DNA from: Metapseudomonas resinovorans DSM 21078
GTDB lineage: Bacteria; Pseudomonadota; Gammaproteobacteria; Pseudomonadales; Pseudomonadaceae
NCBI RefSeq assembly: GCF_000423545.1
Contig: NZ_AUIE01000027.1
Coordinates: forward strand, 49,562 to 113,561
Reading direction: 5' to 3'
DNA length: 64,000 nucleotides
Part shown: one piece after another, positions 54,221-63,673 of the stretch
Position numbering within the stretch: position 1 is the first letter of the stretch
Layout: each line of letters starts with the position of its first letter
Notes under the pieces: model-generated
Database searches by the model: none
The model's input: only the letters and a program-made list of their open reading frames with translations
Told to the model about the DNA's origin: nothing
Made by a program: the position numbers and the translations under genes

Positions 54221-54996
54221 GTTCGGAACTCTCCGCAAACCTGGTCGCCCTCAATACCATCGTCTATCGCGAAATCCGCCGTTTCATGCGGATCTGGCCG
54301 CAGACACTGCTACCCCCGGCCATCACCATGGCCCTGTACTTCGTCATCTTCGGCAACCTGATCGGCCGGCAGATTGGCGACATGGGTGGTTTCAGCTACA
54401 TGGACTACATCGTCCCTGGCCTGATCATGATGTCGGTCATCACCAACTCCTACAGCAACGTGGTGTCGAGCTTCTTCGGCAGCAAGTTCCAGCGTTCGGT
54501 GGAGGAGTTGCTGGTATCGCCGGTGTCGGCGCACACCATCCTCCTCGGTTACACCATCGGTGGCGTGCTGCGTGGGCTGGCGGTGGGGGTGATCGTGACC
54601 TTCCTGTCGCTGTTCTTCACCAAGCTCCAGGTGCACCACATCGGGGTGACGGCGCTGGTGGTGCTGCTGACTGCCACCATCTTCTCCCTGGGTGGGTTCA
54701 TCAACGCGGTCTATGCGCGCAACTTCGACGATATCTCGATCATTCCGACCTTCGTGCTGACCCCGCTGACCTACCTGGGCGGCGTGTTCTACTCGATCCA
54801 CCAGCTGCCGCCGTTCTGGCAGACGGTGTCCCTGGGCAACCCGATCCTGCACATGGTCAACGCCTTTCGTTACGGCATCCTGGGTGTTTCCGACATCAAC
54901 ATCGGCGTCGCCATCGCCCTGATGCTGCTGACCATGGTCATTCTTTACGTTGCCTGCATCCGCCTGCTGGTCAGCGGTCGCGGCATGCGCCAATAA
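54217..54996 (+). CDS. ABC-2 type exporter permease (YadH-like)
   Basis: 259 aa with six hydrophobic helices. NTIVYREIRRFMRIWPQTLL PPAITMALYFVIFG (two adjoining parts) and the ABC-2 signature LGGVFYSIHQLPPFWQTVSL then NPILHMVNAFRYGILG are typical. It is coupled to the ATPase gene by ATGA overlap. The transported compound is not known. Confidence 0.93.
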   Translation: MSSELSANLVALNTIVYREIRRFMRIWPQTLLPPAITMALYFVIFGNLIGRQIGDMGGFSYMDYIVPGLIMMSVITNSYSNVVSSFFGSKFQRSVEELLVSPVSAHTILLGYTIGGVLRGLAVGVIVTFLSLFFTKLQVHHIGVTALVVLLTATIFSLGGFINAVYARNFDDISIIPTFVLTPLTYLGGVFYSIHQLPPFWQTVSLGNPILHMVNAFRYGILGVSDINIGVAIALMLLTMVILYVACIRLLVSGRGMRQ

Positions 54997-55105
54997 GGCG
55001 AAACAAAGCGACACAGAGTGGCATTATCTTCTGGATGCCGCTGATCGAGGTCTGCCGATACAGTCGGCAGACTTCTTTCCTTCCGAATCGTCCCAGGGGC
55101 TCCAA

Positions 55106-56122
55106 ATGATGGTCCGCCGCAGTGTTTGGCTGTTGTTCGGGGCGCTTGCCTCGTTGTCCGCCGTGGCCCAGGAGGCGCCGCTGGTGGAAGTGGCCGAGCC
55201 TCAGCGGGCGCTGGTGCGCGACGAACTGGTGACCTTCGGTTCGCTGCGCTCGGACGAGTCGGTGATGATCCGCCCGGAAGTGGAGGGCAGGGTGGCCAGC
55301 CTGCATTTCCGCGAGGGTGAGACGGTCAAGGGCGGCGAGCTCCTGATCAGCCTGGACGACGCCATCGCCCGCGCCGAGCTGGCCCAGGCCCGCGCCAACC
55401 TCGACCTGGCGGAAAAGAGCTATGAACGGGCGAAGATGCTGTACTCCCGGGGCGCCAGCAATGCCCAGGCGCAGGACGAGTCAATGTCCCAGGAACAGGC
55501 GGCGCGTGCCAGCCTGGCGCTGGCCCAGGCACGCCTCGACAAGACCCAGATCCGCGCGCCCTACGACGGCACCCTGGGACTTCGCCAGGTCAGCGTCGGT
55601 GACTACCTCAGCGCTGGGCAGGACATGGTCAACCTGGAAGTGCTGGACCCGTTGAAGGTGGATTTCCGTATCCCGCAGAAGGCGGTCAGCCAGGTGAGTC
55701 TTGGCCAGCCGGTGGAGCTCAGCCTGGACACCTATCCGGGAGAGCGCTTCCGCGGCGAGATCATCGCCCTCAACCCGCGCCTGGACGAGATCGGCCGCAG
55801 CCAGGCCATCCGCGCGCAGATTCCCAACAAGGAACACCGACTCAAGCCCGGCCAGTTCGTGAAGGTATCGGTGATCCTCGCCGAGCGCCCGCAGGCCCTG
55901 CTGATTCCCGAAGAGGCCGTGATGCCTGTGGGGCAGCAGTTGTTCGTCAACGTCGTGGTGGACGGCAAGGTGGAGCGCCGGCAGATCAAGATCGGCCAGC
56001 GCCTGCGCGGCAAGGCCGAGGTTCGTGAGGGCCTGCAGGGCAACGAGCAGGTCATTACTGCGGGCTGGCAGAAGGTCAGTCCCGGGCTGGAGGTCCGCAC
56101 CGTAGCGCGAGGTGGGGCATGA
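55106..56122 (+). CDS. RND efflux periplasmic adaptor
   Basis: 338 aa. Signal peptide (SVWLLFGALASLSAVAQ), a lipoyl half-domain (VMIRPEVEGRVASLHFREGE), an alpha-hairpin, the second lipoyl half (TQIRAPYDGTLGLRQVSVGD) and beta-barrel (PYDGT, FRIPQKAV). No lipobox cysteine, so it is not a lipoprotein. ATG at 55106 with AGGGG; a long upstream extension of the frame is not needed. Overlaps the pump gene by 4 bp. No outer-membrane factor gene is nearby, so it probably borrows an OprM-like channel. Confidence 0.93.
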   Translation: MMVRRSVWLLFGALASLSAVAQEAPLVEVAEPQRALVRDELVTFGSLRSDESVMIRPEVEGRVASLHFREGETVKGGELLISLDDAIARAELAQARANLDLAEKSYERAKMLYSRGASNAQAQDESMSQEQAARASLALAQARLDKTQIRAPYDGTLGLRQVSVGDYLSAGQDMVNLEVLDPLKVDFRIPQKAVSQVSLGQPVELSLDTYPGERFRGEIIALNPRLDEIGRSQAIRAQIPNKEHRLKPGQFVKVSVILAERPQALLIPEEAVMPVGQQLFVNVVVDGKVERRQIKIGQRLRGKAEVREGLQGNEQVITAGWQKVSPGLEVRTVARGGA

Positions 56123-59100
56123 CCCTCTCTGATGTGTGCATCCGCAGGCCGGTATTTGCCACCGTCCTGTCGCTGATCCTGGTGCTGCTCGGGCTGCTGG
56201 CTTATCAGCGCCTCGCGGTGCGGGAATACCCCAACATCGACGTGCCCATCGTCACCGTCAACGTCATCTATCCCGGCGCCAGCCCGGAGATCATGGAATC
56301 CCAGGTGGCCCAGCCCATCGAGGACGTGCTGTCGGGCATCGAGGGCCTGGACTTCGTGGCCTCCATCAGCCGCTCGGAGAACACCCAGATCACCGCACAG
56401 TTCCGCCTCGGCACCAACGCCGACGAGGCTGCCAACGATGTGCGCGACCGCCTGGGCCGGGTACGCGGCCTGCTGCCGGACGAGATCAACGAGCCCATCG
56501 TGCAAAAGGTCGAGGCCGACGCCCAGCCGGTGATCTGGATCGCCTTCTACAGCGAGCGGCATTCGGCGATGGAGATCACCGATGTGCTCGAACGGGTGAT
56601 ACGCGACCGCGTGCAGACCATTCCCGGCGTCTCCGAGGTGCAGATCCGTGGTGCCCGGCGCTTCGCCATGCGCATCTGGCTGGACCCGGAAAAGCTCGCC
56701 GCCCACGACCTCACGGTGCAGGACGTGGAAGATGCCCTGCGCCGGCAGAACGTTGAAATTCCGGCAGGGCGCATCGAGTCCGTGCAGCGCGAATTCAGCG
56801 TGCTGTCGGAAACCGACCTGCGCACCCCCGAGGAATTCAACGACCTGATCCTCAACGACCAGCGCGGCTACCTGCTGCGCCTGGCCGACGTCGGTCATGC
56901 CGAGATCGGCGCCGCAGACGAGCGCAGCATCGTGCGCTTCAATGGGCGCTCGGCCGTGTCCCTCGGGCTGGTCAAACAGGCTACGGCCAATCCGCTGGAA
57001 ATCTCCGACGGTCTCAATGCCGCGCTGCCGGAACTGCAAGCCTTGCTGCCCGACGGCATGAAAATGACCATCGCCAACGACAGCTCGCTGTTCATCCGCG
57101 AGTCCATCGACAACGTCTACACCACCATCTGGGAAGCGGTGGTGCTGGTCATCCTGATCATCTTCCTGTTCCTGCGTTCCCTGCGCGCCACCCTGATTCC
57201 GCTGGTGACCATCCCGGTGTCGCTGATCGGCGCCTTCAGCCTCATGGTGCTACTGGGTTTCTCCATCAATACCCTGACGCTGCTGGCCATGGTGCTCGCC
57301 ATCGGCCTTGTAGTGGACGATGCCATCGTCGTGCTGGAGAACATCCACCGGCACATCGAGGAGGGCATGTCGCCGCTCCAGGCTGCCTACAAGGGCAGTC
57401 GCGAGATTGCCTTCGCGGTTGTCGCCATGACCCTGACCCTGGCGGCCGTCTATGCCCCCATCGGTTTCATGCAGGGCACCTCCGGCAAGCTCTTCACCGA
57501 ATTCTCCTGGACCCTGGCTGGTGCGGTGCTGGTATCCGGCTTCGTCGCCCTGACCCTGTCGCCGATGATGTGCGGCCACCTGCTCAAGCCCCACGGGGCG
57601 CAGCAGCATGGGCGCTTCTACAACCTGGTGGAGTCCTTTCTCCACGCACTGACCTACAGCTATCGCCACCTGCTGGAGCGGGTGCTGCACGCCTGGATGC
57701 TCATTGTCCTGCTGTTGGCGGCGATCCTGGTGTTGTGCCTGGTGCTGTTCAGCGGCTTGCGCAGCGAGCTGGCCCCCACCGAAGACACCGGCACCATCGT
57801 CGGCTCGTTCAACGGCCCCGACGGCGCCACCATCGAATACACCAGTCGCTACGCGAAAATGCTGGAAGAGGCCTACCAGACCATCCCCGAAGCCAACCGC
57901 TACATGGTGGTGGTGGGCTTCCCGACCGTGGCCCAGGGCCTGTCCTTCCTCAAGCTGGAGCCCTGGGATGACCGCGAGCGCAGCCAGTTCGAAATCCGTG
58001 ACGAACTCCTGCCCAAACTGCGCGACATTCCCGGCGTGCGGGCCTTCCCCATCAACCGTCCGCCGCTGGGGCAGAGCGCACGCAACCAGCCGGTGAACTT
58101 CGTGATCCGCTCGTCGCTGGAGTACAGCGAGCTGCAGGGGTACGTCGATCAGTTGATGGAGCGCGTGCGCGACTTTCCCGGGCTGGAAAGCCTGGACAGC
58201 GACCTCAAGCTCAACGCGCCGCAGCTCAAGGTCACGGTCAACCGCGAGCAGGCGGTGGCGGTGGGCACGGACACCGCGGCCATCGGCCGTAGCCTGGAAA
58301 GCCTGTTCGGCAGCCGCCAGGTAACGCGCTTCAAGCAGAACGGCGAGCAGTACGACGTGCTGGTGCAACTGGCCAACGTCGACCGCAGCAACCCGGACGA
58401 CCTCAACCGCGTGTACGTGCGCGGCCGCAACGACAGCATGGTGCAACTGGCCAACCTGATCGACGTTCGCGAAACCGTGGCGCCCCGCGAGCTCAATCAC
58501 TTCAACCAGCTGCGCGCAGTCACCGTGACCGCCAACGTCGGTTCCGGCTACACCCTGGGTGAGGCCCTCGACCACCTGGAAGTGGCGGCGCGCGAGGTGT
58601 TCCCGCCAGACACCCAGTTCGACTACACCGGCACCTCGCGTGACTTCAAGGATTCCAGCAGTGGCGTGGCGCTGATCTTCGCCCTGGCCCTGGTGTTCAT
58701 CTACCTGGTGCTGGCGGCGCAGTTCGAGAGCTTCATCGACCCGATGATCATCCTCTTCAGCGTGCCGCTCTCCATGGCCGGTGCGCTGCTGGCGCTGACC
58801 TTCTTCGGCGGCACCCTGAACATCTACTCCCAGGTGGGCATGGTCACGCTCATCGGCCTGATCACCAAGCACGGCATTCTCATCGTCGAATTCGCCAATC
58901 AGTTGCTGCGCCAGGGCGTGGACCTGCACGAAGCGGTGATGGAAGCCTCGGTGAAGCGCCTGCGGCCGATCCTGATGACCACCGGTGCCATGGTGCTGGG
59001 CTCGGTGCCACTGGCCATCGCCACGGGCGCCGGTGCGGAAAGCCGGCAGCAGATCGGCATGGTGATCGTCGGCGGTTTGCTGGTGGGGACCTTCTTCACC

Positions 59101-59178
59101 CTGTTCGTGGTGCCGACCCTCTATCAACTGCTGCGCCGCTGGAAGCCGATCCACAAGCTGGAGGCGGCGCCAGCGTGA
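56119..59178 (+). CDS. RND efflux pump inner-membrane transporter (HAE1-type)
   Basis: 1019 aa, twelve membrane helices, two large periplasmic loops. Proton-relay aspartates in TM4 (AIGLVVDDAIVVLENIHR), Lys in TM10 (GLITKHGILIVEFANQL), and the start CIRRPVFATVLSLILVLLGL are typical of the hydrophobic/amphiphilic exporter (AcrB-type) group. It resembles the MexMN/VexB-like branch in having only an adaptor and a pump in the operon. Substrates are not deducible. Confidence 0.95.
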   Translation: MTLSDVCIRRPVFATVLSLILVLLGLLAYQRLAVREYPNIDVPIVTVNVIYPGASPEIMESQVAQPIEDVLSGIEGLDFVASISRSENTQITAQFRLGTNADEAANDVRDRLGRVRGLLPDEINEPIVQKVEADAQPVIWIAFYSERHSAMEITDVLERVIRDRVQTIPGVSEVQIRGARRFAMRIWLDPEKLAAHDLTVQDVEDALRRQNVEIPAGRIESVQREFSVLSETDLRTPEEFNDLILNDQRGYLLRLADVGHAEIGAADERSIVRFNGRSAVSLGLVKQATANPLEISDGLNAALPELQALLPDGMKMTIANDSSLFIRESIDNVYTTIWEAVVLVILIIFLFLRSLRATLIPLVTIPVSLIGAFSLMVLLGFSINTLTLLAMVLAIGLVVDDAIVVLENIHRHIEEGMSPLQAAYKGSREIAFAVVAMTLTLAAVYAPIGFMQGTSGKLFTEFSWTLAGAVLVSGFVALTLSPMMCGHLLKPHGAQQHGRFYNLVESFLHALTYSYRHLLERVLHAWMLIVLLLAAILVLCLVLFSGLRSELAPTEDTGTIVGSFNGPDGATIEYTSRYAKMLEEAYQTIPEANRYMVVVGFPTVAQGLSFLKLEPWDDRERSQFEIRDELLPKLRDIPGVRAFPINRPPLGQSARNQPVNFVIRSSLEYSELQGYVDQLMERVRDFPGLESLDSDLKLNAPQLKVTVNREQAVAVGTDTAAIGRSLESLFGSRQVTRFKQNGEQYDVLVQLANVDRSNPDDLNRVYVRGRNDSMVQLANLIDVRETVAPRELNHFNQLRAVTVTANVGSGYTLGEALDHLEVAAREVFPPDTQFDYTGTSRDFKDSSSGVALIFALALVFIYLVLAAQFESFIDPMIILFSVPLSMAGALLALTFFGGTLNIYSQVGMVTLIGLITKHGILIVEFANQLLRQGVDLHEAVMEASVKRLRPILMTTGAMVLGSVPLAIATGAGAESRQQIGMVIVGGLLVGTFFTLFVVPTLYQLLRRWKPIHKLEAAPA

Positions 59179-59269
59179 TCCTGCTCACCTGATGGTTGCG
59201 CTTGTGGGGGCGATTTCAATCGCCAAGGGCAGCGCAGCTGCCCCCCCTGAGGTCCTTGAGGCCGAACCT

Positions 59270-59465
59270 GCGGTCCGGTTGGCGAATGTATTGGCTCTGT
59301 CCGCATGACGTGTTGCATGCAGTCGCGTTACCCGTAGGAGCTGGCTTGCCAGCGAATGGCCCCGTTTCGCTGGCGAGCCAGCTCCTACAGGGCCCTTGGT
59401 CGGAGGGTGAATCTCTCGCAACAGCTAACGAAGACAGAGCGAATGAATTCACCCCTACAACAGGT
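59270..59465. repeat. Composite REP-like repeat block C
   Basis: Contains a left remnant TTGGCGAATGTATTGGCTCT, a full REP inverted pair at 59334-59388 (GTAGGAGCTGGCTTGCCAGC ... GCTGGCGAGCCAGCTCCTAC), and at the right an inverted copy of the outer module seen in block B (CTCTCGCAACAGCTAACGAA, then GACAGAGCGAATGAATTCAC). Occupies nearly all the gap between the RND pump gene and the convergent DUF1089-type gene. Confidence 0.85.
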
Positions 59466-59477
59466 TGCCCCTACCCG

Positions 59478-60035
59478 TTACAAGCGCTGAAAGAACTTCG
59501 GATAGCGGTTCACCAGCCCATCCTCGTCCAGGGTCAGCACTGCTTCGAAGCCGCTGCCGTCGAGGTTCTGGTAGAGGTAATGGCTCTGGTCGAGGCGGGT
59601 GTAGGCCTGGCGCATGCGCCGCACGCTCAGATGCGGCGCTTCGACGAACACTGCCTCGATCTCCCGGCGCTCTTCCGGGTTGAGGAACAGCCGCCAGATG
59701 CTCGGGCTGTTGGTGAAGGGGGTGGGCCAGAGGTCCAGGTCGAGGCTACCCGACAGCTCGGGCAGCTTCTGGCCGTTGCCATCGAACCAGTGCAGGCCGT
59801 CACGGCGCAGGGTCAGGGTGCGGCTGCCGCGCCCATCACGCACCGTGGCGCTGAAGGCCCTGGGTTCCCAACCCTTTTCGTATTCCAGGGTGTAGTTCAG
59901 CCGGTACGGCTTGCCATCGTCGTCAAAGGCCAGCATGCCGCTGTCCACCCGGCGCCCCTCCAGACGGAAGTCCTCCAGGCCATGGGTGGGGGCGCGGTTG
60001 TTCCAGAGGTGGGTCCAGAGGGCTGTGGTTCTCAT
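59478..60035 (-). CDS. Putative glycolipid-binding domain protein (DUF1089)
   Basis: 185 aa. No signal peptide. Segments GLEDFRLEGRRVDSGMLAFD, LNYTLEYEKGWEPRAFSATV and TNSPSIWRLFLNPEERREIE AVFV (two adjoining parts) with QAYTRLDQSHYLYQNLDGSG FEA match what I know of the putative glycolipid-binding family. Function not established. The start is 4 bp after the end of a broken DUF2834 gene, with which it was probably co-transcribed. Confidence 0.85.
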   Translation of the reverse strand: MRTTALWTHLWNNRAPTHGLEDFRLEGRRVDSGMLAFDDDGKPYRLNYTLEYEKGWEPRAFSATVRDGRGSRTLTLRRDGLHWFDGNGQKLPELSGSLDLDLWPTPFTNSPSIWRLFLNPEERREIEAVFVEAPHLSVRRMRQAYTRLDQSHYLYQNLDGSGFEAVLTLDEDGLVNRYPKFFQRL

Positions 60036-60039
60036 CAGC

Positions 60040-60218
60040 TCATGCCTCGTGGCGCTGGGTCTTTCGCAGGACCAGATAGAGCAGTGGCCCGATGGAGGCG
60101 AACGCTGCGGTCAACAGGTAGAAGGGTAGCAAGTAGGCCAGGCTGTGGCCCTGGCGGCGATTGTCCTGGTACATCCGAACAGGAGCAGGGCGATCAGGGC
60201 AAACGAGCGAACGGGCAT
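60040..60218 (-). pseudogene. Broken DUF2834-like small membrane protein gene
   Basis: An ATG at 60218 behind AAGGAAG begins MPVRSFALIALLLFG and then goes off frame to a stop. The frame that makes sense afterwards starts at 60174: MYQDNRRQGHSLAYLLPFYL then LTAAFASIGPLLYLVLRKTQ, which carries the DUF2834 C-terminal pattern (Asp-rich loop, then GPLLYLVLR). A frameshift, probably with an internal deletion as family members are about 110 aa, separates the two halves. As a 44-aa ORF from 60174 it could still be made, but no good ribosome-binding site precedes it. Confidence 0.65.
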
Positions 60219-60242
60219 GGGACTTCCTTGTCGTTGGGGGAA

Positions 60243-60590
60243 TCAGTCGAGCAGCAGCCCCACCTGGCGGATCTTCGGCAGGCGCGCGACCACCAGTTGG
60301 TGGGAGCGGGTGATCAGCTCGCGCAACTCGCCGTCGCCCATGGGGTAGGGGCGTTGCATGGCGATCCAGTGGGCCCGCGCCAGGTAAGGCGCGGGAATGA
60401 TGCCGGGGCGGTCGACGTAACCGAGGAACAGGTCCTTATCGACCTTGAAGGTCAGGCCATCACCCAGGAAATTAATAATGGCGAACATCTTGTTGCCGGC
60501 TATCGAGAACACCCGGTTGCTGCCCCATTTGAGGTCTTCCCGGGCACCGGGAAGCTGCAGGCAGAAGGCGGCGACTTGATCAGGGGTCAT
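60243..60590 (-). CDS. MmcQ/YjbR family protein
   Basis: 115 aa, the normal family length. Start MTPDQVAAFCLQLPGAREDL KWGSNRVFSIAGNKMFAIIN (two adjoining parts), then GYVDRPGIIPAPYLARAHWI, and ITRSHQLVVARLPKIRQ match YjbR, a small CyaY-like fold with possible DNA-binding activity. Function unknown. 16 bp downstream of the MFS gene on the same strand. Confidence 0.92.
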   Translation of the reverse strand: MTPDQVAAFCLQLPGAREDLKWGSNRVFSIAGNKMFAIINFLGDGLTFKVDKDLFLGYVDRPGIIPAPYLARAHWIAMQRPYPMGDGELRELITRSHQLVVARLPKIRQVGLLLD

Positions 60591-60606
60591 GCGTGCTCCT
60601 GTTCCT

Positions 60607-61788
60607 TCAGGTTCGGGTTTCGCTGCGTAGCAGCCAGAGGCTCACTAGCATGCCGGTCAGGGCCATCAGCGCAGCGACCAGGAAGATCGTGGCGAAGCCC
60701 GCACCACTGGCAATTGCGCCCATGAGTGGCCCGGCGATACCCAGGGCCAGGTCGAAGAATACCGCGTAGGCGCCCAGGGCCGAACTGCGGCTGGCGGCTG
60801 GAATGCGCGTGACGGCCTCGACACCGAGGGCAGGATAGACCAGCGACAGGCCGAAACCGGTCAGCGCCGCGCCGGCCAGCGCCAGCCAAGGCGTCGGCGC
60901 CGCCCACAACAGGAACAAGCCGAGGCTTTCCACCACCAGACAGACGATGGCCACCCGGTAACCGCCCAGGTGCTTGATGCTGTTGACGAACAGCAGCCGG
61001 GCACCGATGAAGGCGCAGCCGAAGGCGGTGAGGCAGTAAGCGGCACCTTCCCAACCCACGCTGGCGTAGTAGAGGGTGATGAACGTGGCCAGGGTGCCAA
61101 AGCCGATGGAGCCCAGGGCCAGGGCCGTGCCGTTGGGGGCGATGCGCAGGAAGACATTGCTGAAGGGCAGCCGCTCGCCGTGGACGATGGGCGAGGGGGG
61201 CTTGGGCCAGGCCAGCAGCAGGGCAATGGCACAGAGCACTGCCATCAGCCCACCGATGCTCCATAGGCCGAGGCCATCGACCAGAACCACGCCCAGTGGC
61301 GCGCCGATGGCCACCGCGCCATAGGAGGCGATGCCGTTGAAGGAAATCACCCGCGCCATGTTTTCCGCACCCACCAGGCCCACGCCCCAACTGATGGAAC
61401 CCGTGCCCACCAGGCCCTGGCCAATGCCCAGCATTACGCGCCCGCCGAGCAGAAGCGCCAGACTCAGCAGGGGGAACTGCGCCAGCGAGGTGGAGAGCAG
61501 CGTCAGTACCCCGGACAGGCCGCAGCCCGCCATGCCGTACATGACCGCGCGCTTGGCGCCCAGCCGGTCGGCCAGGCTTCCCGACATGGGGCGGGAGAGG
61601 AGGGTGGCGAGGTACTGCACGCTGATGACGATCCCCGCCATCACCGATCCGTAGCCCATGTCGTCATGCACGTAGCCGGGCAACACGGCAATCGGCAGCC
61701 CGACACAGAGGAAGCTGATGAAGGTGAAGAAGACGACGGTAATGATCTGCAGCGTGGAGGAGGACGCGGACGGCCGTGGCGTGCTCAT
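60607..61788 (-). CDS. MFS transporter (YfcJ/YhhS-like)
   Basis: 393 aa, twelve hydrophobic segments. MFS motif A-like segment [19 protein letters not shown] near residue 65 and the second-half equivalent near residue 255. Sequence style ([20 protein letters not shown]) is that of the YfcJ/YhhS group of putative exporters, sometimes called arabinose-efflux-like; the real substrate is unknown. Short spacing to the YjbR gene suggests an operon. Confidence 0.9.
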   Translation of the reverse strand: MSTPRPSASSSTLQIITVVFFTFISFLCVGLPIAVLPGYVHDDMGYGSVMAGIVISVQYLATLLSRPMSGSLADRLGAKRAVMYGMAGCGLSGVLTLLSTSLAQFPLLSLALLLGGRVMLGIGQGLVGTGSISWGVGLVGAENMARVISFNGIASYGAVAIGAPLGVVLVDGLGLWSIGGLMAVLCAIALLLAWPKPPSPIVHGERLPFSNVFLRIAPNGTALALGSIGFGTLATFITLYYASVGWEGAAYCLTAFGCAFIGARLLFVNSIKHLGGYRVAIVCLVVESLGLFLLWAAPTPWLALAGAALTGFGLSLVYPALGVEAVTRIPAASRSSALGAYAVFFDLALGIAGPLMGAIASGAGFATIFLVAALMALTGMLVSLWLLRSETRT

Positions 61789-61886
61789 GGCAGAACCTGG
61801 AATTGGGACGGACGGGGAATGTCGCCATCATCCCCGACTCGCGGCGGCAAAGGAAGCTAGCTAATGGTTGTCTTGCTGGCCAAGGT

Positions 61887-62795
61887 TCAGATGATGGGAA
61901 TCTGGCTGTGGGAGAAGGCTTCCACGAGGTGCTCGATCCAGGCGCGGACCGCCGGCAGCATGCCGCGCCGGTGGGTGTAGACCGCTTGCAGATGGCCGCC
62001 CGGCAGGCTCCATTCCGGCAGCAGGCGCACCAGGCTACCGTCGCGCAACTCGGCTTCGCAGTTCATCTGCGGCAGCATGCTGAAACCCAGGCCCGCCAGC
62101 ACCGCGTGCTTGCGGACATCGAAGTCCTCGATGCCCAGGCGGGCCTCCAGGACCACTTCGCGGCGATTGCCGCGGCCGTCATGCAGGTAGTGGTGGATGC
62201 GTCGGTCAGCCTCCAGGCCGCCGAGGGCTGGCAAGTGCTGGAGGTCGTCCGGGGTACGGATACTCCTGCCCTCCAGCAGGCTGGGCGCGGCCACCAGGAA
62301 GGCCTGCGCCGGTCGCAAGGGACGAGCGATCAGGGTCGGGTCTTCGTCCCCTTCCTCGCGCACCCGAAGGGCTACGTCCACGCCTTCCTCACGTAGATCC
62401 ACCCGGCGGTTGGTGAGGATCATGTCCAGTTGCACCAGCGGATAGTGCTGGAGGAACTCGGCTATCACGTGCTTGAGCATCGAGTGCGCCAGCTCCACCG
62501 GGCAGGACACCCGCAGGCGACCCCGGGGTTCGACGGTAAGACTGGCCACCACTTCCTCGGCCTGCTCGGCCTCCAGCAGCATGGCCTGGCAATGGCGCAG
62601 GAAGCGCTCGCCAACATCGGTCAGCGCCAGCTTGCGTGTGGTGCGTTGCAGCAGACGCGCGCCGAGCCGGGTTTCCAGTTCGGCAATGCGCCGTGAAAGG
62701 CGCGACTTGGGTATGCCGAGCAGGCGGCCGGCAGACGAGAAGCCGCCGTGCTCTACCACCTTGGCGAAATAGAAGAGATCGTTGAGGTCTTGCAT
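61887..62795 (-). CDS. LysR family transcriptional regulator
   Basis: 302 aa. N-terminal helix-turn-helix MQDLNDLFYFAKVVEHGGFS SAGRLLGIPKSRLSRRIAEL (two adjoining parts) and a LysR substrate domain from about residue 90 (RLRVSCPVELAHSMLKHVIA). The frame is open further up, but ATG 62795 starts the conserved domain. It is divergent from the DUF1993 gene across 151 bp, so that gene is its likely target. Confidence 0.94.
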   Translation of the reverse strand: MQDLNDLFYFAKVVEHGGFSSAGRLLGIPKSRLSRRIAELETRLGARLLQRTTRKLALTDVGERFLRHCQAMLLEAEQAEEVVASLTVEPRGRLRVSCPVELAHSMLKHVIAEFLQHYPLVQLDMILTNRRVDLREEGVDVALRVREEGDEDPTLIARPLRPAQAFLVAAPSLLEGRSIRTPDDLQHLPALGGLEADRRIHHYLHDGRGNRREVVLEARLGIEDFDVRKHAVLAGLGFSMLPQMNCEAELRDGSLVRLLPEWSLPGGHLQAVYTHRRGMLPAVRAWIEHLVEAFSHSQIPII

Positions 62796-62946
62796 GGTTT
62801 TGTCCTGCGGGTGGGACGAGCTATCGCGTTGGGTGACTTTACCGCGCCATTGCCCGATCTGGCGGGACTTTCGCGCACATTGCCGGGCGGCCGGCCAAGC
62901 GCTATACCTGAGCCTCTCCCATCCACCCGAAAACGGAGCGATCACC

Positions 62947-63453
62947 ATGTCCTTGTCTATGTACGAGGCGTCTATCCCGGTTCTGGCGCGCATGCTCGGC
63001 AACCTGTCCAACATCCTCAAGAAAGGCGAGGCCAACGCCCTGGCGCGTGGCATCGATCCCAAGGTGTTCATCGAGTCGCGCCTGGCGCCGGATATGTACG
63101 CCTTGGCCCGTCAGGTGCAAATCGCCAGCGATATGGCCAAGGGATGCGCGGCGCGCCTGGCCAACATCGAGGTACCGAGTTGGGTCGACAGCGAAACCAC
63201 CTTCGAGGAACTGCAGGCGCGCATCGCCAAGACTCAGGCGTTCATCCAGGGCATAGACGCTGCCCAGCTGGAAGGCAGCGAAAGCCGCACTGTGGTGCTG
63301 AAGATGCGCAGTGGCGAGATCAGCTTCAGCGGTCGCGACTATCTGCTCGGCTTCGCCCTGCCGAACTTCTATTTCCACATCACCACCACCTACGCCATCC
63401 TCCGCCACAACGGCGTGGACGTGGGCAAGATGGATTACCTGGGCGGCGTCTGA
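62947..63453 (+). CDS. DUF1993 family protein
   Basis: 168 aa. MYEASIPVLARMLGNLSNIL, then VFIESRLAPDMYALARQVQI ASDMAK (two adjoining parts), and LPNFYFHITTTYAILRHNGV DVGKMDYLGGV match the DUF1993 family, a four-helix DinB-like fold with conserved His. Function unknown; such proteins are often encoded beside LysR regulators, as here. GGAG precedes the ATG at 62947. Confidence 0.92.
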   Translation: MSLSMYEASIPVLARMLGNLSNILKKGEANALARGIDPKVFIESRLAPDMYALARQVQIASDMAKGCAARLANIEVPSWVDSETTFEELQARIAKTQAFIQGIDAAQLEGSESRTVVLKMRSGEISFSGRDYLLGFALPNFYFHITTTYAILRHNGVDVGKMDYLGGV

Positions 63454-63593
63454 CGCGTTCGTCCGGTGCCAGTTGGACACCGCATTTCGTGTCTGCCGTT
63501 CGTGGTTCGGATTGCATCCGGGCTACTGACAATCCGACTTCATTCTGTAAATCAGGCAATTCGATCGTCACAAGCAGTGCCGATCACTCATGG

Positions 63594-63613
63594 CCACGCC
63601 CTAAGGGCGTGGT
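63594..63613 (+). other. Hairpin CCACGCCC-TAA-GGGCGTGG
   Basis: A perfect 8-bp stem with a 3-base loop followed by TTTCCC, about 140 bp after the DUF1993 stop. It could be a weak terminator, but its sequence is reminiscent of terminal hairpins of IS200/IS605-type elements; no tnpA or tnpB is nearby. Confidence 0.4.
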
Positions 63614-63632
63614 TTCCCACGTTCGAATGAAA

Positions 63633-63658
63633 GAAGCCCACCGGATGGGTGGGCTTCT
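63633..63658 (-). terminator. Terminator of the OprD-type porin gene
   Basis: GAAGCCCACC, loop, GGGTGGGCTTC followed on the minus strand by TTTC; 16 bp after the porin stop. Confidence 0.75.
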
Positions 63659-63673
63659 TCGTTTGCGGTGGGC

